From Pseudovibrio ascidiaceicola (GTDB lineage: Bacteria; Pseudomonadota; Alphaproteobacteria; Rhizobiales; Stappiaceae): a stretch of 64,000 nucleotides of DNA. The translations under genes and the position numbers were made by a program. The stretch covers positions 62,001-126,000 of the forward strand of contig NZ_FOSK01000005.1 in assembly GCF_900114245.1 (NCBI RefSeq), in the 5' to 3' direction. The notes under the pieces are model-generated. The model searched no databases, had not been told where the DNA came from, and saw only the letters and a list, made by a program, of their open reading frames with translations. Below, piece by piece: positions 53,517 through 63,133 of this stretch (position 1 is the first letter of the stretch; the number at the start of each line of letters is the position of its first letter).

Positions 53517-56000
53517 ATGTCTATCCCAACCACCGCGCGGGTTGTTATTATCGGCGGGGGCGTTGTCGGCGTTTCCACGCTGTACCATCTGGCAAAACTG
53601 GGCTGGAGTGACTGCGTTCTTCTGGAAAAGAATGAGCTGACGGCAGGCTCCACGTGGCATGCAGCGGGCAATTGCCCCAACTTTGCCACCAGCTATGCGG
53701 TGATGAACATGCAGCGTTACGGTTTGGAGCTGTATCGCGGTCTGGCTGACGAGGTGGACTACCCCATCAATTACCATGTGACCGGCGCGATCCGACTGGC
53801 GCACAGCCACAACCGGATGATGGAGTTTGAACATGTGGCTGCCATGGCTGAGCACATGGGGCTGAAGATCGACATGTGCACGCCAGACCAGTTGCAGCAG
53901 CACTTTCCCTTTATGGAAACACACGATCTGGAAGGTGGCCTCTGGGATCCGCTGGACGGCGATATTGATCCAGCACAAGTGACACAAGCCCTTGCCAAAG
54001 GCGCACGGGGATTGGGAGCCCGGATCCTACGGTTTACCCCGGCCACAGGCGTGCGCCGCGAAGGTGGAGAATGGATCGTTTGTACTGAGACGGGCGAGAT
54101 CCGCTGCGAGTATGTGGTGAATGCAGCCGGCTATTATGCTGCTCGCGTGGGTGAATGGTTTGAGCCGTATGGCGGGCGCAGTGTGCCTTCCGTTACCATG
54201 AGCCATCAGTATTTCATGACAGAGGCTGTTCCTGAGGTGGAGGCATGGACCAAGGCGCAGGGCCGCAAGCTGCCCATGCTGCGTGATCCGGATACGTCCT
54301 ATTATCTGCGACAAGAAACGGGCGGGTTCAATCTTGGGCCCTATGAGCGCGCCTGCCGAACCGCATGGACCTCATCGGACGACCCTATGCCGGATGACTT
54401 CAGTTTCCAGCTCTACCCCGATGATCTGGAACGGTTGGAGTTTTACATCGAAGATGCCATGGCCCGCGTGCCTTTGCTCGGAACGCAAGGCGTGAAACGC
54501 AACATCAATGGCCCAATCCCCTATGCACCTGATGGCTTGCCTATGATTGGCCCCATGCCCGGTGTGCCCAACGCATTTGAGGTGCACTCCTTCACCTTTG
54601 GCATTGCGCAGGGCGGCGGGGCTGGCAAAGTGGCGGCAGAGTGGATTGTACACGGCCAGACCGAGTGGGACATGTGGGCTGTCGATCCAAGACGCTACAC
54701 CGATTACACCGATAAGCAGTATTGCATCGATAAGGCGAAAGAAGTCTACGGCCACGAATACGCCATGCATTTTCCCCATCACGAATGGCCAGCGGGCCGC
54801 GACCGCAAACTTTCACCGAACCACACCAAACTGTTGGAGTTGGGCGGACAGATGGGGGCCTACAACGGCTGGGAGCGGGCCAACTGGTTCGCGAAAACAG
54901 GAGACGACACCAGCGAGGATGCCACACAGACATGGACCCGCTCCGGCCCATGGGAACAGCGGGTGCGTGAGGAGTGTGAGGCTGTGCGTGACCATGTTGG
55001 CGTGCTGGACCTCCCCGGCTTCTCGCGGTTCAAACTCTCAGGGGCTGGTGCTGCTGACTGGTTGCGAGGGCAGATTGCGGGTGCTCTGCCCAAGACTGGC
55101 CGCATGACCCTTGGCTATTTCCCCGATGATCGCGGGCGGGTGCTGACGGAAATGTCTATCCTGCGTCATGACGCTGATGAGTTCACGCTGATCACCGCCG
55201 CCTTAGCGCAGTGGCATGACTTTGAACTGCTAAAAGCCCGTCTGCCAGAGGCATTGGCACTGGAAGACCAGACAAGGAAGACGACAACTCTGATCGTCAC
55301 CGGCCCGCAATCCCGTCAGCTGCTTGCCCCCATGCTTGAAGCGGATTTATCCCTGAGTTGGTTGAGCCTGCAACAGGCTAGCATCCTTGGAAAGCCTGCA
55401 ATGTTGGTGCGTGTGTCCTTTGCGGGTGAGCTGGGCTGGGAAATCCACGCCAACATTCAGGATATGCCAGAAATTTATCAGGCGATCCTTGCAGCTGGCG
55501 CCAAACCGTTTGGTATGTATGCGCTCAACGCCCTGAGGTTGGAGAAAGGCTATCGCAGTTGGAAGGGGGATCTCTCGACCGATTACAGCGTGCTGGAAGC
55601 GGGGCTGGGCAGGTTCGCAAAGCTGGACAAACCTCGGGACTTTCCCGGTAAGGCCGCATTGTTGAAAGAGCAGGCTGAAGGCGTGAGGCGTCGCTTTGTG
55701 ACAATGATTGTGGAGGCTGAAGAGTGTGATGCCCCTTACATGTCTACCATCTGGCTCGGGGATCAGATGGTCGGGGAAGTTACTTCTGGCGGGTGGGGTT
55801 ACCGCGTCAATGCTTCCATCGCGCTTGGCGTTGTACGGGCTGATCTGGCAAAACCGGGAACGGAGCTGATCATCAAAATCTACGGCAAGCCTTACAAGGC
55901 GATCGTACAGCCGGATGAACCACTTTGGGACCCGGAGAATGAGCGCCTCAGAGATCAAAGTCTGTCTGAGAATGTCGTCTTGGAAGGGCACATGGCGTAG
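53517..56000 (+). CDS. Dimethylglycine/sarcosine dehydrogenase-like flavoprotein with GcvT domain
   Basis: 827 aa. The N-terminal FAD domain (VVIIGGGVVGVSTLYHLAKLG) contains STWHAAG, where the His of this family binds FAD covalently. The C-terminal half is a GcvT-type folate-binding domain (DHVGVLDLPGFSRFKLSG; RVSFAGELGWEIH; YALNALRLEKGYRSW). Such enzymes demethylate N-methylated amino acids and pass the methyl group to tetrahydrofolate. GGAGGAGGT precedes the ATG. The gene follows the XRE-cupin regulator in line. The exact substrate is open. Confidence 0.88.
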   Translation: MSIPTTARVVIIGGGVVGVSTLYHLAKLGWSDCVLLEKNELTAGSTWHAAGNCPNFATSYAVMNMQRYGLELYRGLADEVDYPINYHVTGAIRLAHSHNRMMEFEHVAAMAEHMGLKIDMCTPDQLQQHFPFMETHDLEGGLWDPLDGDIDPAQVTQALAKGARGLGARILRFTPATGVRREGGEWIVCTETGEIRCEYVVNAAGYYAARVGEWFEPYGGRSVPSVTMSHQYFMTEAVPEVEAWTKAQGRKLPMLRDPDTSYYLRQETGGFNLGPYERACRTAWTSSDDPMPDDFSFQLYPDDLERLEFYIEDAMARVPLLGTQGVKRNINGPIPYAPDGLPMIGPMPGVPNAFEVHSFTFGIAQGGGAGKVAAEWIVHGQTEWDMWAVDPRRYTDYTDKQYCIDKAKEVYGHEYAMHFPHHEWPAGRDRKLSPNHTKLLELGGQMGAYNGWERANWFAKTGDDTSEDATQTWTRSGPWEQRVREECEAVRDHVGVLDLPGFSRFKLSGAGAADWLRGQIAGALPKTGRMTLGYFPDDRGRVLTEMSILRHDADEFTLITAALAQWHDFELLKARLPEALALEDQTRKTTTLIVTGPQSRQLLAPMLEADLSLSWLSLQQASILGKPAMLVRVSFAGELGWEIHANIQDMPEIYQAILAAGAKPFGMYALNALRLEKGYRSWKGDLSTDYSVLEAGLGRFAKLDKPRDFPGKAALLKEQAEGVRRRFVTMIVEAEECDAPYMSTIWLGDQMVGEVTSGGWGYRVNASIALGVVRADLAKPGTELIIKIYGKPYKAIVQPDEPLWDPENERLRDQSLSENVVLEGHMA

Positions 56001-56306
56001 AGCCTGTTCGTTTGAAATGATCTGCGGCATTCGTATCTCTCCTGCTCCACACGACTGAAGCAGAAAAATACGAGTGCCGTAATAGTTGGATATGTGATCT
56101 ATACTTGTAATTATTTGAGTCTGCATATGTATAAATCTCCATTTATACTTCTGTGTATTTCATTTTTTAACATAATATAGCTATGCGTGATGAATTATGG
56201 CGAGTGTTTGTATGTTGACATCTAAGTAGTCAGTTATATTTAATTGTATGTCAGACATGGATAGGCTAGTCTTATCCTTCTGTTCTTATGATGAGGCTGA
56301 TGCGCG
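56001..56306. other. Intergenic region upstream of the GntR-type gene
   Basis: About 306 bp, AT-rich, with no gene. It holds the two TTGTATGT direct repeats and should contain the promoter of the GntR-enolase operon. Confidence 0.5.
56208..56251 (+). promoter_or_regulatory. Paired TTGTATGT direct repeats upstream of the GntR gene
   Basis: TTGTATGT occurs at 56208-56215 and 56244-56251, each followed shortly by a GACA (TTGACA and CAGACA). The 36-base spacing fits binding on one DNA face. They are plausible sites for the downstream GntR regulator; evidence is positional only. Confidence 0.35.
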
Positions 56307-57101
56307 ATGGTATCGACATACACTCAGGATCTGCGAGATCAGATCACCGAGGAACTGGCCCGGCAGTTATTTTCTGCTGAGTTGAAGCCCGGTGATTTTC
56401 TGCCCAAGGAGCTTGAGCTCACAGATCAGTTTGGTGTGAGCCGCGCCACTATGCGCAGTGCGTTGGCAACCTTCACCAATCACGGCATCATTGAGCGTAT
56501 CTCCGGGTTTGGTACACGTGTTAAAGATTATCAGGAGTGGAATATCCTCTCCCCGCAAGTGGCCACGTGGATCGCCCAGTATGGTGGCAACACGTTGATT
56601 TTCGCGCGGGAGATCTTCCGGTTTCGTACCTCTGTTGAACCATTCATCGCCATGGAAGCCGCCCGCCGCGCCACCGCCAAGGACCTCATGAAAATTGAAG
56701 CGGCGTGGAACGGTATGCATGCGGCCATGCAAAAGGATGATCTGACCTATCGCGGCAAGCACTTCCAGCAATATGACACTCAGTTTCATGAGGCGATCTA
56801 TCAGGCCACGCATAATCTGGTGTGGGTGCAGATTGGACGCAGCACCATGCCAGCTGTGTTTGTTCTGATCAAAAAGACCACAGAGGCCGCCAGTGAGTTG
56901 AGCGACAGTCTGGAACGTCACCGCCACCTTCTGGAAGCCATTCGTCTGCGAGATGCTGAGGCGGCTCGTAAAGCCTCCGTCCGCATTATTGACCGAGCAG
57001 CCTATGATCTTGATCTGAGTGACCTGAACGAAGAGATCCGCGATAACTCGCTGGCCAATGTTGTGCTGCAAAACGAACGCGACCGCCTCTCCTCTGACTG
57101 A
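56307..57101 (+). CDS. GntR/FadR-family transcriptional regulator
   Basis: 264 aa. The N-terminal winged helix (LPKELELTDQFGVSRATMRSALATF) is followed by an all-helical FCD domain with likely metal ligands in QFHEAIYQATHN and the RHRHLLEAIRLRD helix. The gene lies 41 bases before the enolase-superfamily gene and most likely regulates it in response to a sugar acid. Confidence 0.9.
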   Translation: MVSTYTQDLRDQITEELARQLFSAELKPGDFLPKELELTDQFGVSRATMRSALATFTNHGIIERISGFGTRVKDYQEWNILSPQVATWIAQYGGNTLIFAREIFRFRTSVEPFIAMEAARRATAKDLMKIEAAWNGMHAAMQKDDLTYRGKHFQQYDTQFHEAIYQATHNLVWVQIGRSTMPAVFVLIKKTTEAASELSDSLERHRHLLEAIRLRDAEAARKASVRIIDRAAYDLDLSDLNEEIRDNSLANVVLQNERDRLSSD

Positions 57102-57142
57102 ACTGTCATCCCCTCCTCCTAATCCTTTTTCCGAGACGCCAA

Positions 57143-58354
57143 ATGAAAATCACCGGTATCGAAACCATCAATCTCAAAGAATTTCGCAATGTGACCTGGG
57201 TGCGCGTGCATACGGATGCGGGCAGTTTTGGTCTGGGTGAGACCTTTTATGGCTCAGATGCCGTGTGCGGGTTCATTCACGAAACACTGGGAAATGAACT
57301 GATTGGCCGTGATCCAACCCAGATTGATGCCATCTCCCGCCTGCTGCTCAACCCCATCTGCGGTTTCAACTCTACTGGTGCGGAAATGCGAGCCGCCTCT
57401 GCCATTGATATCGCCCTGTGGGACCTTGCGGGCAAAACCCTCGACGTGCCGGTGCATCAGCTGTTGGGAGGTAGAAGCCGCGACAAGATCCGCGCTTACA
57501 ACACCTGCGCAGGTTACGAGTACGTGAAGGACAAGCAGGTCAACACCACAGAGGACTGGAGCACGGACTCTGTCGCTCAAGGCCCCTACGAGGATCTGGA
57601 GGCCTTTCTCTCTGATGCGGGCACTCTGGCGAAAAGCCTGCTGGATATGGGCTTCCGCGGCATGAAAATCTGGCCGTTTGACCAGTTCGCTGTCAAAACC
57701 AACGGCACGTACATCTCGCCGGAAGATCTGGAGGCTGGCTTGCGCCCCTTCAAACAGATCCGTGACGCGGTTGGTGATGCTATGGACATTCACGTGGAGC
57801 TGCACAGTGTCTGGAACCTGCCAATGGCAGAAAAGATTGCCCGTGCGCTCAAGCCTTACAACGTGTTCTGGCTGGAAGACCCGATCAAGATGACCAACGT
57901 GGACGCACTGGCAGAATACGCTCGCCGTGCTGACACATGGGTCACCGCCAGCGAGAACCTTGCCACCCGTTGGTCGTTCCGTGAGCTGTTTGAAAAGCGC
58001 GCCACGGATGTTTGCATGCTGGACATTGGCTGGTGCGGCGGCCTGACGGAAGCCAAGAAGATCGCCACCATGGCGGAAACCTACGAGCTGCCCGTCGCGC
58101 CACATGATTGCACTGGGCCGGGGCTGCTGACCGCAGCTGTGCACCTTTCCATCAACTTGCCCAATGCGCTGGTTCAGGAAATGGTGCGGGCGTTCTACTT
58201 CGGCTGGTACAGCGAGTTGATGGAAGGCCTGCCTGTTTTTGAAAACGGCTACCTGCTTGCCCCCACCGCACCGGGCCTTGGTATCTCGCTCTCACCAAAG
58301 GTCTTTGAGCGCAGCGATGCAACAATCCGGATTACGGGGTCAAAGAACAGTTAG
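57143..58354 (+). CDS. Mandelate racemase/enolase-superfamily sugar-acid dehydratase
   Basis: 403 aa. The N-terminal capping domain is followed by a TIM barrel. Visible active-site parts are MKIWPFDQ (Lys), the metal ligands DIHVELH, WLEDPI and TASENLATR, and the His of VAPHDCTGPG with the Asp of MLDIGWCGG. This matches the mandelate racemase subgroup, whose members mostly dehydrate acid sugars. It is co-transcribed with a GntR regulator. The exact sugar acid cannot be told. Confidence 0.88.
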   Translation: MKITGIETINLKEFRNVTWVRVHTDAGSFGLGETFYGSDAVCGFIHETLGNELIGRDPTQIDAISRLLLNPICGFNSTGAEMRAASAIDIALWDLAGKTLDVPVHQLLGGRSRDKIRAYNTCAGYEYVKDKQVNTTEDWSTDSVAQGPYEDLEAFLSDAGTLAKSLLDMGFRGMKIWPFDQFAVKTNGTYISPEDLEAGLRPFKQIRDAVGDAMDIHVELHSVWNLPMAEKIARALKPYNVFWLEDPIKMTNVDALAEYARRADTWVTASENLATRWSFRELFEKRATDVCMLDIGWCGGLTEAKKIATMAETYELPVAPHDCTGPGLLTAAVHLSINLPNALVQEMVRAFYFGWYSELMEGLPVFENGYLLAPTAPGLGISLSPKVFERSDATIRITGSKNS

Positions 58355-58427
58355 ACGGCGCAAAGCGCCATTGCGGACGCCCGTTGGATATGAATTTTAT
58401 CCTGCGGGCGGTCACCCGTTGTGCATG

Positions 58428-58658
58428 TTACTCGTTGACTTCCTGAAGTGGTTTCTCGCCCACTGCAATATCAGGAATGGTATCTGCCAGTAATTTCCCA
58501 GCCACTGCAATATTCTCATAGGAATGTTCCTCGAGATGAATCACGAGGTGGTCTTTAGCTAAACCCGTTGTGGTGCAAAATGCTTCGGTTAAGGCTGCAA
58601 CACATGCAACTTTCTTTTCACGGCTAAGATGAGGGGAATAAACAACAATATGAGGCAC
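58428..58658 (-). CDS. 4-Oxalocrotonate tautomerase family protein
   Basis: 76 aa starting Met-Pro-His, so that Pro1 is the catalytic base after Met removal. The beta-alpha-beta pattern and length fit the tautomerase family. The start is GTG with AAGGAGAG nine bases upstream. It probably isomerises a keto-enol or unsaturated acid; the substrate is unknown. It lies convergent to the enolase-superfamily gene. Confidence 0.8.
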   Translation of the reverse strand: MPHIVVYSPHLSREKKVACVAALTEAFCTTTGLAKDHLVIHLEEHSYENIAVAGKLLADTIPDIAVGEKPLQEVNE

Positions 58659-58708
58659 TGCTCGCTCTCCTTACAATCAAGGCACTTTGAAGTATAAGGC
58701 AGCCTGCT

Positions 58709-59248
58709 TTAAAGTTCTACAGAAGCACGCTTGGGAATATGTCTTGGGCAATCCCACTCAAGTGCTTTTGTTTTAATAATTATCGCGCGTTCTGCGTCGG
58801 CTTTATAGTTTGCGGGCATGATACTCATAACGAATTCTCGATCTTTCTCTAGGGAGATAATTTGTGCCTCACCCCAGATTTTGAGCCTCTGCTGTGTCTC
58901 ATAGTCCATCAGAATGAGAGACACGCGGGCGTTTTGAGAGATGTTTCCAGCGCTGAGATATTGCCGGTTGCCGCGATAGTCGGCGTAAGCAAGATGCTGG
59001 TTGTCCAGCACCTTCAAGAACCCTTTTGGTCCGCCTTTAAATTGCACATACGGCCAGCCGGTCTGCGAAACTGTTGAGAGGTAGAACCCATCCATGCGGC
59101 TGATAAATGCAGCGTGGTCGGACTCTATCAGGTGGCCAGTCAGCTCCTCCCCTTCAAGAAACTCGGCATAAGCCTCTTTGGTGCCATAGCGATCCTGAAA
59201 AGACTGAGCCGCCGGCGTAAAGGCAATTTGAGCAAAGGCTTTGGGCAT
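58709..59248 (-). CDS. Pyridoxamine 5'-phosphate oxidase-like flavin protein
   Basis: 179-aa split-barrel protein of the PNPOx-like family. The FMN-binding strands are seen at FYLSTVSQTGWPYVQFKGG and LAYADYRGNRQYLSAGNI, and the dimer part at RVSLILMDYETQQRLKIWG. A frame extension upstream of 48 codons lacks domain character, and AGGAG precedes the ATG at 59248. Such proteins often act on quinones or as general stress flavoproteins. Confidence 0.85.
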   Translation of the reverse strand: MPKAFAQIAFTPAAQSFQDRYGTKEAYAEFLEGEELTGHLIESDHAAFISRMDGFYLSTVSQTGWPYVQFKGGPKGFLKVLDNQHLAYADYRGNRQYLSAGNISQNARVSLILMDYETQQRLKIWGEAQIISLEKDREFVMSIMPANYKADAERAIIIKTKALEWDCPRHIPKRASVEL

Positions 59249-59451
59249 AAAAACTCCTGGAAGACATATTGAATATATCTGAATATGGGAGCGGGAATAG
59301 AAAATGCGACGGTCCTTTGGGTAGAAGGATCCGTCGCATCGCTCTGGGGAGCTGGAGGAACTGGGTAGGTCCGCAGTGTTCTGGAAGGCCAAGTCGATGG
59401 GACCGTGCTTGGCACTCTAAGCGGATGGGCGCGTTCCTCTGGTGGAGCTCG

Positions 59452-59916
59452 TTATAAGTTCATTTCGGACAGACCTGGGTGGTGATCCGGGCGGCGGCCA
59501 AAGGGCCAGGCAAACAGGCGTTCGTTTTCGTTGATCTCGGTGTCAGTGATGCAAGTGATCCGCTTTTTCATCAAGCCGCTGTCGTTAAACTCCCAGTTCT
59601 CATTGCCACAAGAGCGGAACCACTTGTTGTGTATGGTGCGCCATTCACTGACAATGCGAATTGAGAAACGATTTTGGTTGAAACTCCAAAGTTCTTTGAT
59701 GTGGCGGTAGTGAAGCTGGGTCTTCCATTTGGCGGACAGGAAACCCATGATCTGTGGCCGACCTTCTATCGTCTGGTTCCGGTCATGCCACAGGCAATCA
59801 CGGGACAGGTTTCGGATAACAATTGTCGGACAGCGTGAGTTCCACGCATCTTCCGCAGCTCTTACCTTTGCGAGTGCCGCATCTTCAGTCAGGGGGCGCA
59901 TAGATAAATTGAGCAT
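59452..59916 (-). CDS. DUF1348 family, NTF2-like fold protein
   Basis: 154 aa. It matches the DUF1348 pattern: W-HDRN, GR-x4-FLSAKW, YRHIKELWSFNQNR, WFRSCGNENWEF, GLMKKRITCITD and a GRRPDHHP end. The fold is a small cone-shaped NTF2-like barrel; activity is unknown. Two operator-like sites of the neighbouring TetR lie directly upstream of its start, so it is likely in that regulon. Confidence 0.88.
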   Translation of the reverse strand: MLNLSMRPLTEDAALAKVRAAEDAWNSRCPTIVIRNLSRDCLWHDRNQTIEGRPQIMGFLSAKWKTQLHYRHIKELWSFNQNRFSIRIVSEWRTIHNKWFRSCGNENWEFNDSGLMKKRITCITDTEINENERLFAWPFGRRPDHHPGLSEMNL

Positions 59917-59933
59917 ATTGTTACCTCTTATTG

Positions 59934-60113
59934 TTTACTGATCGGTACAGTTGCTGATTGCTAAGGTGTACCGATCTGTTCATTTGGTCAATTCACCAAA
60001 TTGCGAGGTGTGTGATGCTCATCACGTAAACTGGCGAAGCTCTTTGATTTTGCGGCTAAAATGAATTCCCTTGTTCGGCCATATTTATTTCGTTATATGT
60101 ACTGATCAGTAAA
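59934..60113. promoter_or_regulatory. Three copies of a TetR operator, TGTACYGATCnGTnnA
   Basis: TTTACTGATCGGTACA (59934-59949, reverse orientation), TGTACCGATCTGTTCA (59967-59982) and TGTACTGATCAGTAAA (60098-60113) share one 16-bp core around ACTGATCAGT. Two copies sit before the DUF1348 gene and one just before the TetR gene, so one repressor would control both directions. Confidence 0.75.
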
Positions 60114-60126
60114 CCCAGAGGTTGGT

Positions 60127-60687
60127 ATGCGCAAAAATAAACGAGATGAACTCGTACAACAGGCGATGGAAACCTTCTACAGAAACGGATTTCACGCAAC
60201 GGGCATGGATATGCTGGTGGCGGAATCTGGTATCTCCAAAACCTCCATGTACAAGCATTTCAAAAGCAAGGATGAGCTGATCCTTGCTGCGCTGAAACTG
60301 CGTGAAGAGCAGTTTCACAGCTGGTCTGCACAACGGGTTGCTGAGTTGGCGAGCGAACCCAGAGATCAGTTGCTGGCGCTGTTTGATGTTCTGGATGAAT
60401 GGTTCAAAGAAGACACCTTCAAGAGCTGCATGTTCATCAAAGCAAGCTCGGAGTATCCGGAACCTGACCACCCTATTCACCAGCAAACCGTTGAGCAGCG
60501 AAATGCCATGTACAAGGGTGTACTGACACTGGTTGAAGCTGCAGGTCTGAAGAACCCGGAAGCGTTGGCACGGCAACTGCTGATGTTGCAGGAAGGTGCG
60601 ATCATCACCGCGCATTTTGGCAACAGCAAGGACCCGGCAGGCGAAGCGAAACAAGCTGCCAAAGCCTTGATTGACGCTGCTTCCTGA
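60127..60687 (+). CDS. TetR/AcrR-family transcriptional regulator
   Basis: 186 aa. The N-terminal helix-turn-helix (HATGMDMLVAESGISKTSMYKHFKSKDEL, with the recognition helix at TSMYKHF) is typical of the family. The C-terminal helical domain has a Cys in SCMFIKASSEYP. The gene is divergent from DUF1348 with three shared operator copies between them, which implies autoregulation and control of the neighbouring redox genes. The inducer is unknown. Confidence 0.9.
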   Translation: MRKNKRDELVQQAMETFYRNGFHATGMDMLVAESGISKTSMYKHFKSKDELILAALKLREEQFHSWSAQRVAELASEPRDQLLALFDVLDEWFKEDTFKSCMFIKASSEYPEPDHPIHQQTVEQRNAMYKGVLTLVEAAGLKNPEALARQLLMLQEGAIITAHFGNSKDPAGEAKQAAKALIDAAS

Positions 60688-60907
60688 CAATCCCAACTCG
60701 CGAAACGTAATCGTCGCCTCCCAAGGCGTAGAACGTGGTTTGAACACACCGCGGTCTCCAGTGTACCGCCTTGCATCTGCAAATCTTACTCTGCGGAAAA
60801 TATTTGCGTATACATATGAATGTGTTTAGCGTGGTCTCTGTGAGATCTTACGGGACGGTTGATCTCGCGTTTTACAAACGTCCACTTTCTGGGAGGGAGA
60901 AAGAGGG

Positions 60908-61699
60908 ATGCTGACCAAAAGCATATTGGAAGACCTTGGCACAAAACTGATTACTGGAGATGTGGAAGTGATTGATCTATCGGGTCGATTGGGGCCGGAA
61001 ACTCCCATTTTGCAGCTGCCGCCAGACTTTGCTAAAAACACGCCGAAAGTGGAGATTCATAAGATCTCCGAGTATGATGAGGACGGCCCGTTCTTTGCGT
61101 GGAACTGGATGAAACTGGGCGAGCATTCCGGCACGCACTTTGATGCACCACACCATTGGATCACCGGAAAAGACTATGCAGATGGATATACCGACACCAT
61201 CTCACCGCAGAATTTTGTGGCACCTGTCAACGTGATTGATTGCTCTGCCGAGACTGCCGCAAACCCGGACTTCCTGCTGACTGCTGACCGCGTGAAAGAA
61301 TGGGAAGCTGAGCATGGATCGATCAATGCTGGCGAATGGGTTGTCATGCGTAGTGACTGGTATCACCGCAACACGGATGAAGCGAAGTTTCTTAATGTAG
61401 ATGAAAATGGTCCGCACTCACCGGGGCCAACCGTTGATTGCATTGAGTATATCCTGTCCAAAGGGATTCTTGGTTGGGGCAATGAGTGCATCGGCACGGA
61501 TGCTGGTTGCGCCGGAGGAATGGAACCACCCTATCCTGCGCACAATCTGCTGCACGCTGCCAACCGCTACGGCCTTGCCAGCCTCGCTAATCTGGACAAA
61601 CTGCCCCCAAAAGGCGCTATTCTGATCGCTGCGCCTCTCAAGATCGCCGATGGAACCGGCAGTCCTATCCGCGCACTCGCACTGGTTTCTGCGAGCTAG
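60908..61699 (+). CDS. Cyclase-family metal hydrolase, kynurenine formamidase-like
   Basis: 263 aa of the putative-cyclase family. The metal motif HSGTHFDAPHHW (H-x-G-T-H-x-D) is at about residues 75-86, and the conserved GTDAGCAGG lies in the C-terminal third. Members hydrolyse N-formylkynurenine, isatin or related amides and lactones. A GGGAGGGAGAAAGAGGG stretch precedes the ATG. The substrate is not fixed by context. Confidence 0.85.
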   Translation: MLTKSILEDLGTKLITGDVEVIDLSGRLGPETPILQLPPDFAKNTPKVEIHKISEYDEDGPFFAWNWMKLGEHSGTHFDAPHHWITGKDYADGYTDTISPQNFVAPVNVIDCSAETAANPDFLLTADRVKEWEAEHGSINAGEWVVMRSDWYHRNTDEAKFLNVDENGPHSPGPTVDCIEYILSKGILGWGNECIGTDAGCAGGMEPPYPAHNLLHAANRYGLASLANLDKLPPKGAILIAAPLKIADGTGSPIRALALVSAS

Positions 61700-61750
61700 C
61701 GAAATACTTTGAAATGCGCTGATCAGCAGTGGTTTGAAGACGGCTACTGA

Positions 61751-62200
61751 TCAGTTTATTTTTTGAGGAGAGGGTTGTTCCAGCTCAAGAATATTGCCTT
61801 CGGGATCTCGCAGGTAGATGATCAGGTGTGGTTTGTCGGGCGTGCCGAAATCTGTAATCTCGCCCAACTGGCTCCCACCAGCTGCGATGATTTCAGAGCG
61901 TGTTGAGTGAATGTCTGGTACCTGAAACGAAAGATGACCAAAGCCGGGCTCATTCACTTGAGGTAGGCCCCGATCCTGTGTGGCCTTATGTTGGTGAAGC
62001 TCTAGAAAAGGCGCGTCGCACTCTGGAAATTTAAGCCAGATCGAGAGGATCTCAGAATTCGGCAGCCCATTGCCTCTGGAGACCTTCTCACCCGATAACA
62101 CTTTGGCAGGCCGTAGTACTTCGCAGTAGAAGACCTCTTGGTAAAACGCGGCAAGCGCCTTTGCGTCTTTTGCGACAAGGTTGACGTGCGTCAGTTTCAT
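61751..62200 (-). CDS. VOC family (glyoxalase/dioxygenase-fold) protein
   Basis: 149 aa with two beta-alpha-beta-beta-beta modules. It starts MKLTHVNLVAKD with a likely metal His, has FLELHQHKAT mid-protein and ends with PHLIIYLRDPEGNILELEQ, which holds the C-terminal Glu. The reaction is unknown. It starts 7 bases downstream of the alpha/beta-hydrolase gene, so both are in the operon controlled from the ArsR operator. Confidence 0.85.
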   Translation of the reverse strand: MKLTHVNLVAKDAKALAAFYQEVFYCEVLRPAKVLSGEKVSRGNGLPNSEILSIWLKFPECDAPFLELHQHKATQDRGLPQVNEPGFGHLSFQVPDIHSTRSEIIAAGGSQLGEITDFGTPDKPHLIIYLRDPEGNILELEQPSPQKIN

Positions 62201-62207
62201 ATCGCAG

Positions 62208-63056
62208 TTACCGTAGTTGCTCCACCATGCGGGTGACGGCGTCGATCACATAGTGCGGCCTATCTTTCATCACGTTATGTCCGCTGCCTTTGGCAAACTG
62301 GCTGCTGCGGTTTAGGGAGGCGGCGACGAAATCAGCGTGAGCCTTGCGCATTTGGCTGACGATCTTCTCATCCTGCACCCATGACGTTTCAGCGAGGATA
62401 TCGATCACAGGTAGATGCTTAGGAATGGTCACCGAGCGCATGCGTTTCGCTGTGGCCGGATAGGCTTTTACAACCGGAATGATTGCTTTTGCCAGTTCCG
62501 GAGCTGCTTTTTCGAGCGCCTCGAAGCGCGGTGCGTATTCTGCAAGGACGTAATCGACCAGCTGCTGGCTCATATCCGCTGGGATGCCCGCATCTACAAA
62601 AACAAGACCGGCTACCTGGGCCATATCTTCGGCCAGTAGGCTTGCGATGTAGCCGCCATAAGAGTGGGCGACGAGGATGATAGGACCTCCGATTGCATGC
62701 TCTGCAAGGGTTGCTTTCAGGTCATGGGCCTCACCTTCGATTGTATAAGAACCTTCCCATAGTGGGCTACGGCCTAAGCCTGCACGGTCATAGACCACTG
62801 TTTGGATGCCGTGTTCACGCAGGACTGGTTCAATGTTTTTCCAAACCGAGGCATCACTTCCATTCCCGCTGATGAAGACAATGCTTGGGCTACCGTCCCC
62901 TTTTGCTTCCAGCCATAGCGGCGCTGACAAAGCTTCGGTTGAGAAAAGAGCTACGAGGAAACTGCAGAAGACGTAGGTTAGAAATTGGCGGAGTATCAGC
63001 ACAACACAACTTTCATGACTGGAAATTCTTAGAGCAATACGCCAATAACATCGCAT
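62208..63056 (-). CDS. Secreted alpha/beta hydrolase
   Basis: About 282 aa. A hydrophobic signal segment (LTYVFCSFLVALFSTEALSA) precedes the hydrolase domain. The oxyanion segment is FISGNGSDAS, the nucleophile elbow is VAHSYGGYIAS (GxSxG variant HSYGG), and the likely catalytic His is in KGSGHNVM. The start is uncertain: the frame is open to 63179, and a GTG at 63002 close to the signal segment is also possible. It is divergent from the ArsR gene across a palindromic operator. Confidence 0.8.
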   Translation of the reverse strand: MRCYWRIALRISSHESCVVLILRQFLTYVFCSFLVALFSTEALSAPLWLEAKGDGSPSIVFISGNGSDASVWKNIEPVLREHGIQTVVYDRAGLGRSPLWEGSYTIEGEAHDLKATLAEHAIGGPIILVAHSYGGYIASLLAEDMAQVAGLVFVDAGIPADMSQQLVDYVLAEYAPRFEALEKAAPELAKAIIPVVKAYPATAKRMRSVTIPKHLPVIDILAETSWVQDEKIVSQMRKAHADFVAASLNRSSQFAKGSGHNVMKDRPHYVIDAVTRMVEQLR

Positions 63057-63133
63057 TTTCCGGGTGGTTTCAATGGTGTTGTGAAGGCTTGATACGAGGA
63101 GAACGCTTGCTCTTCTCAAACGCGGACCCTTAA

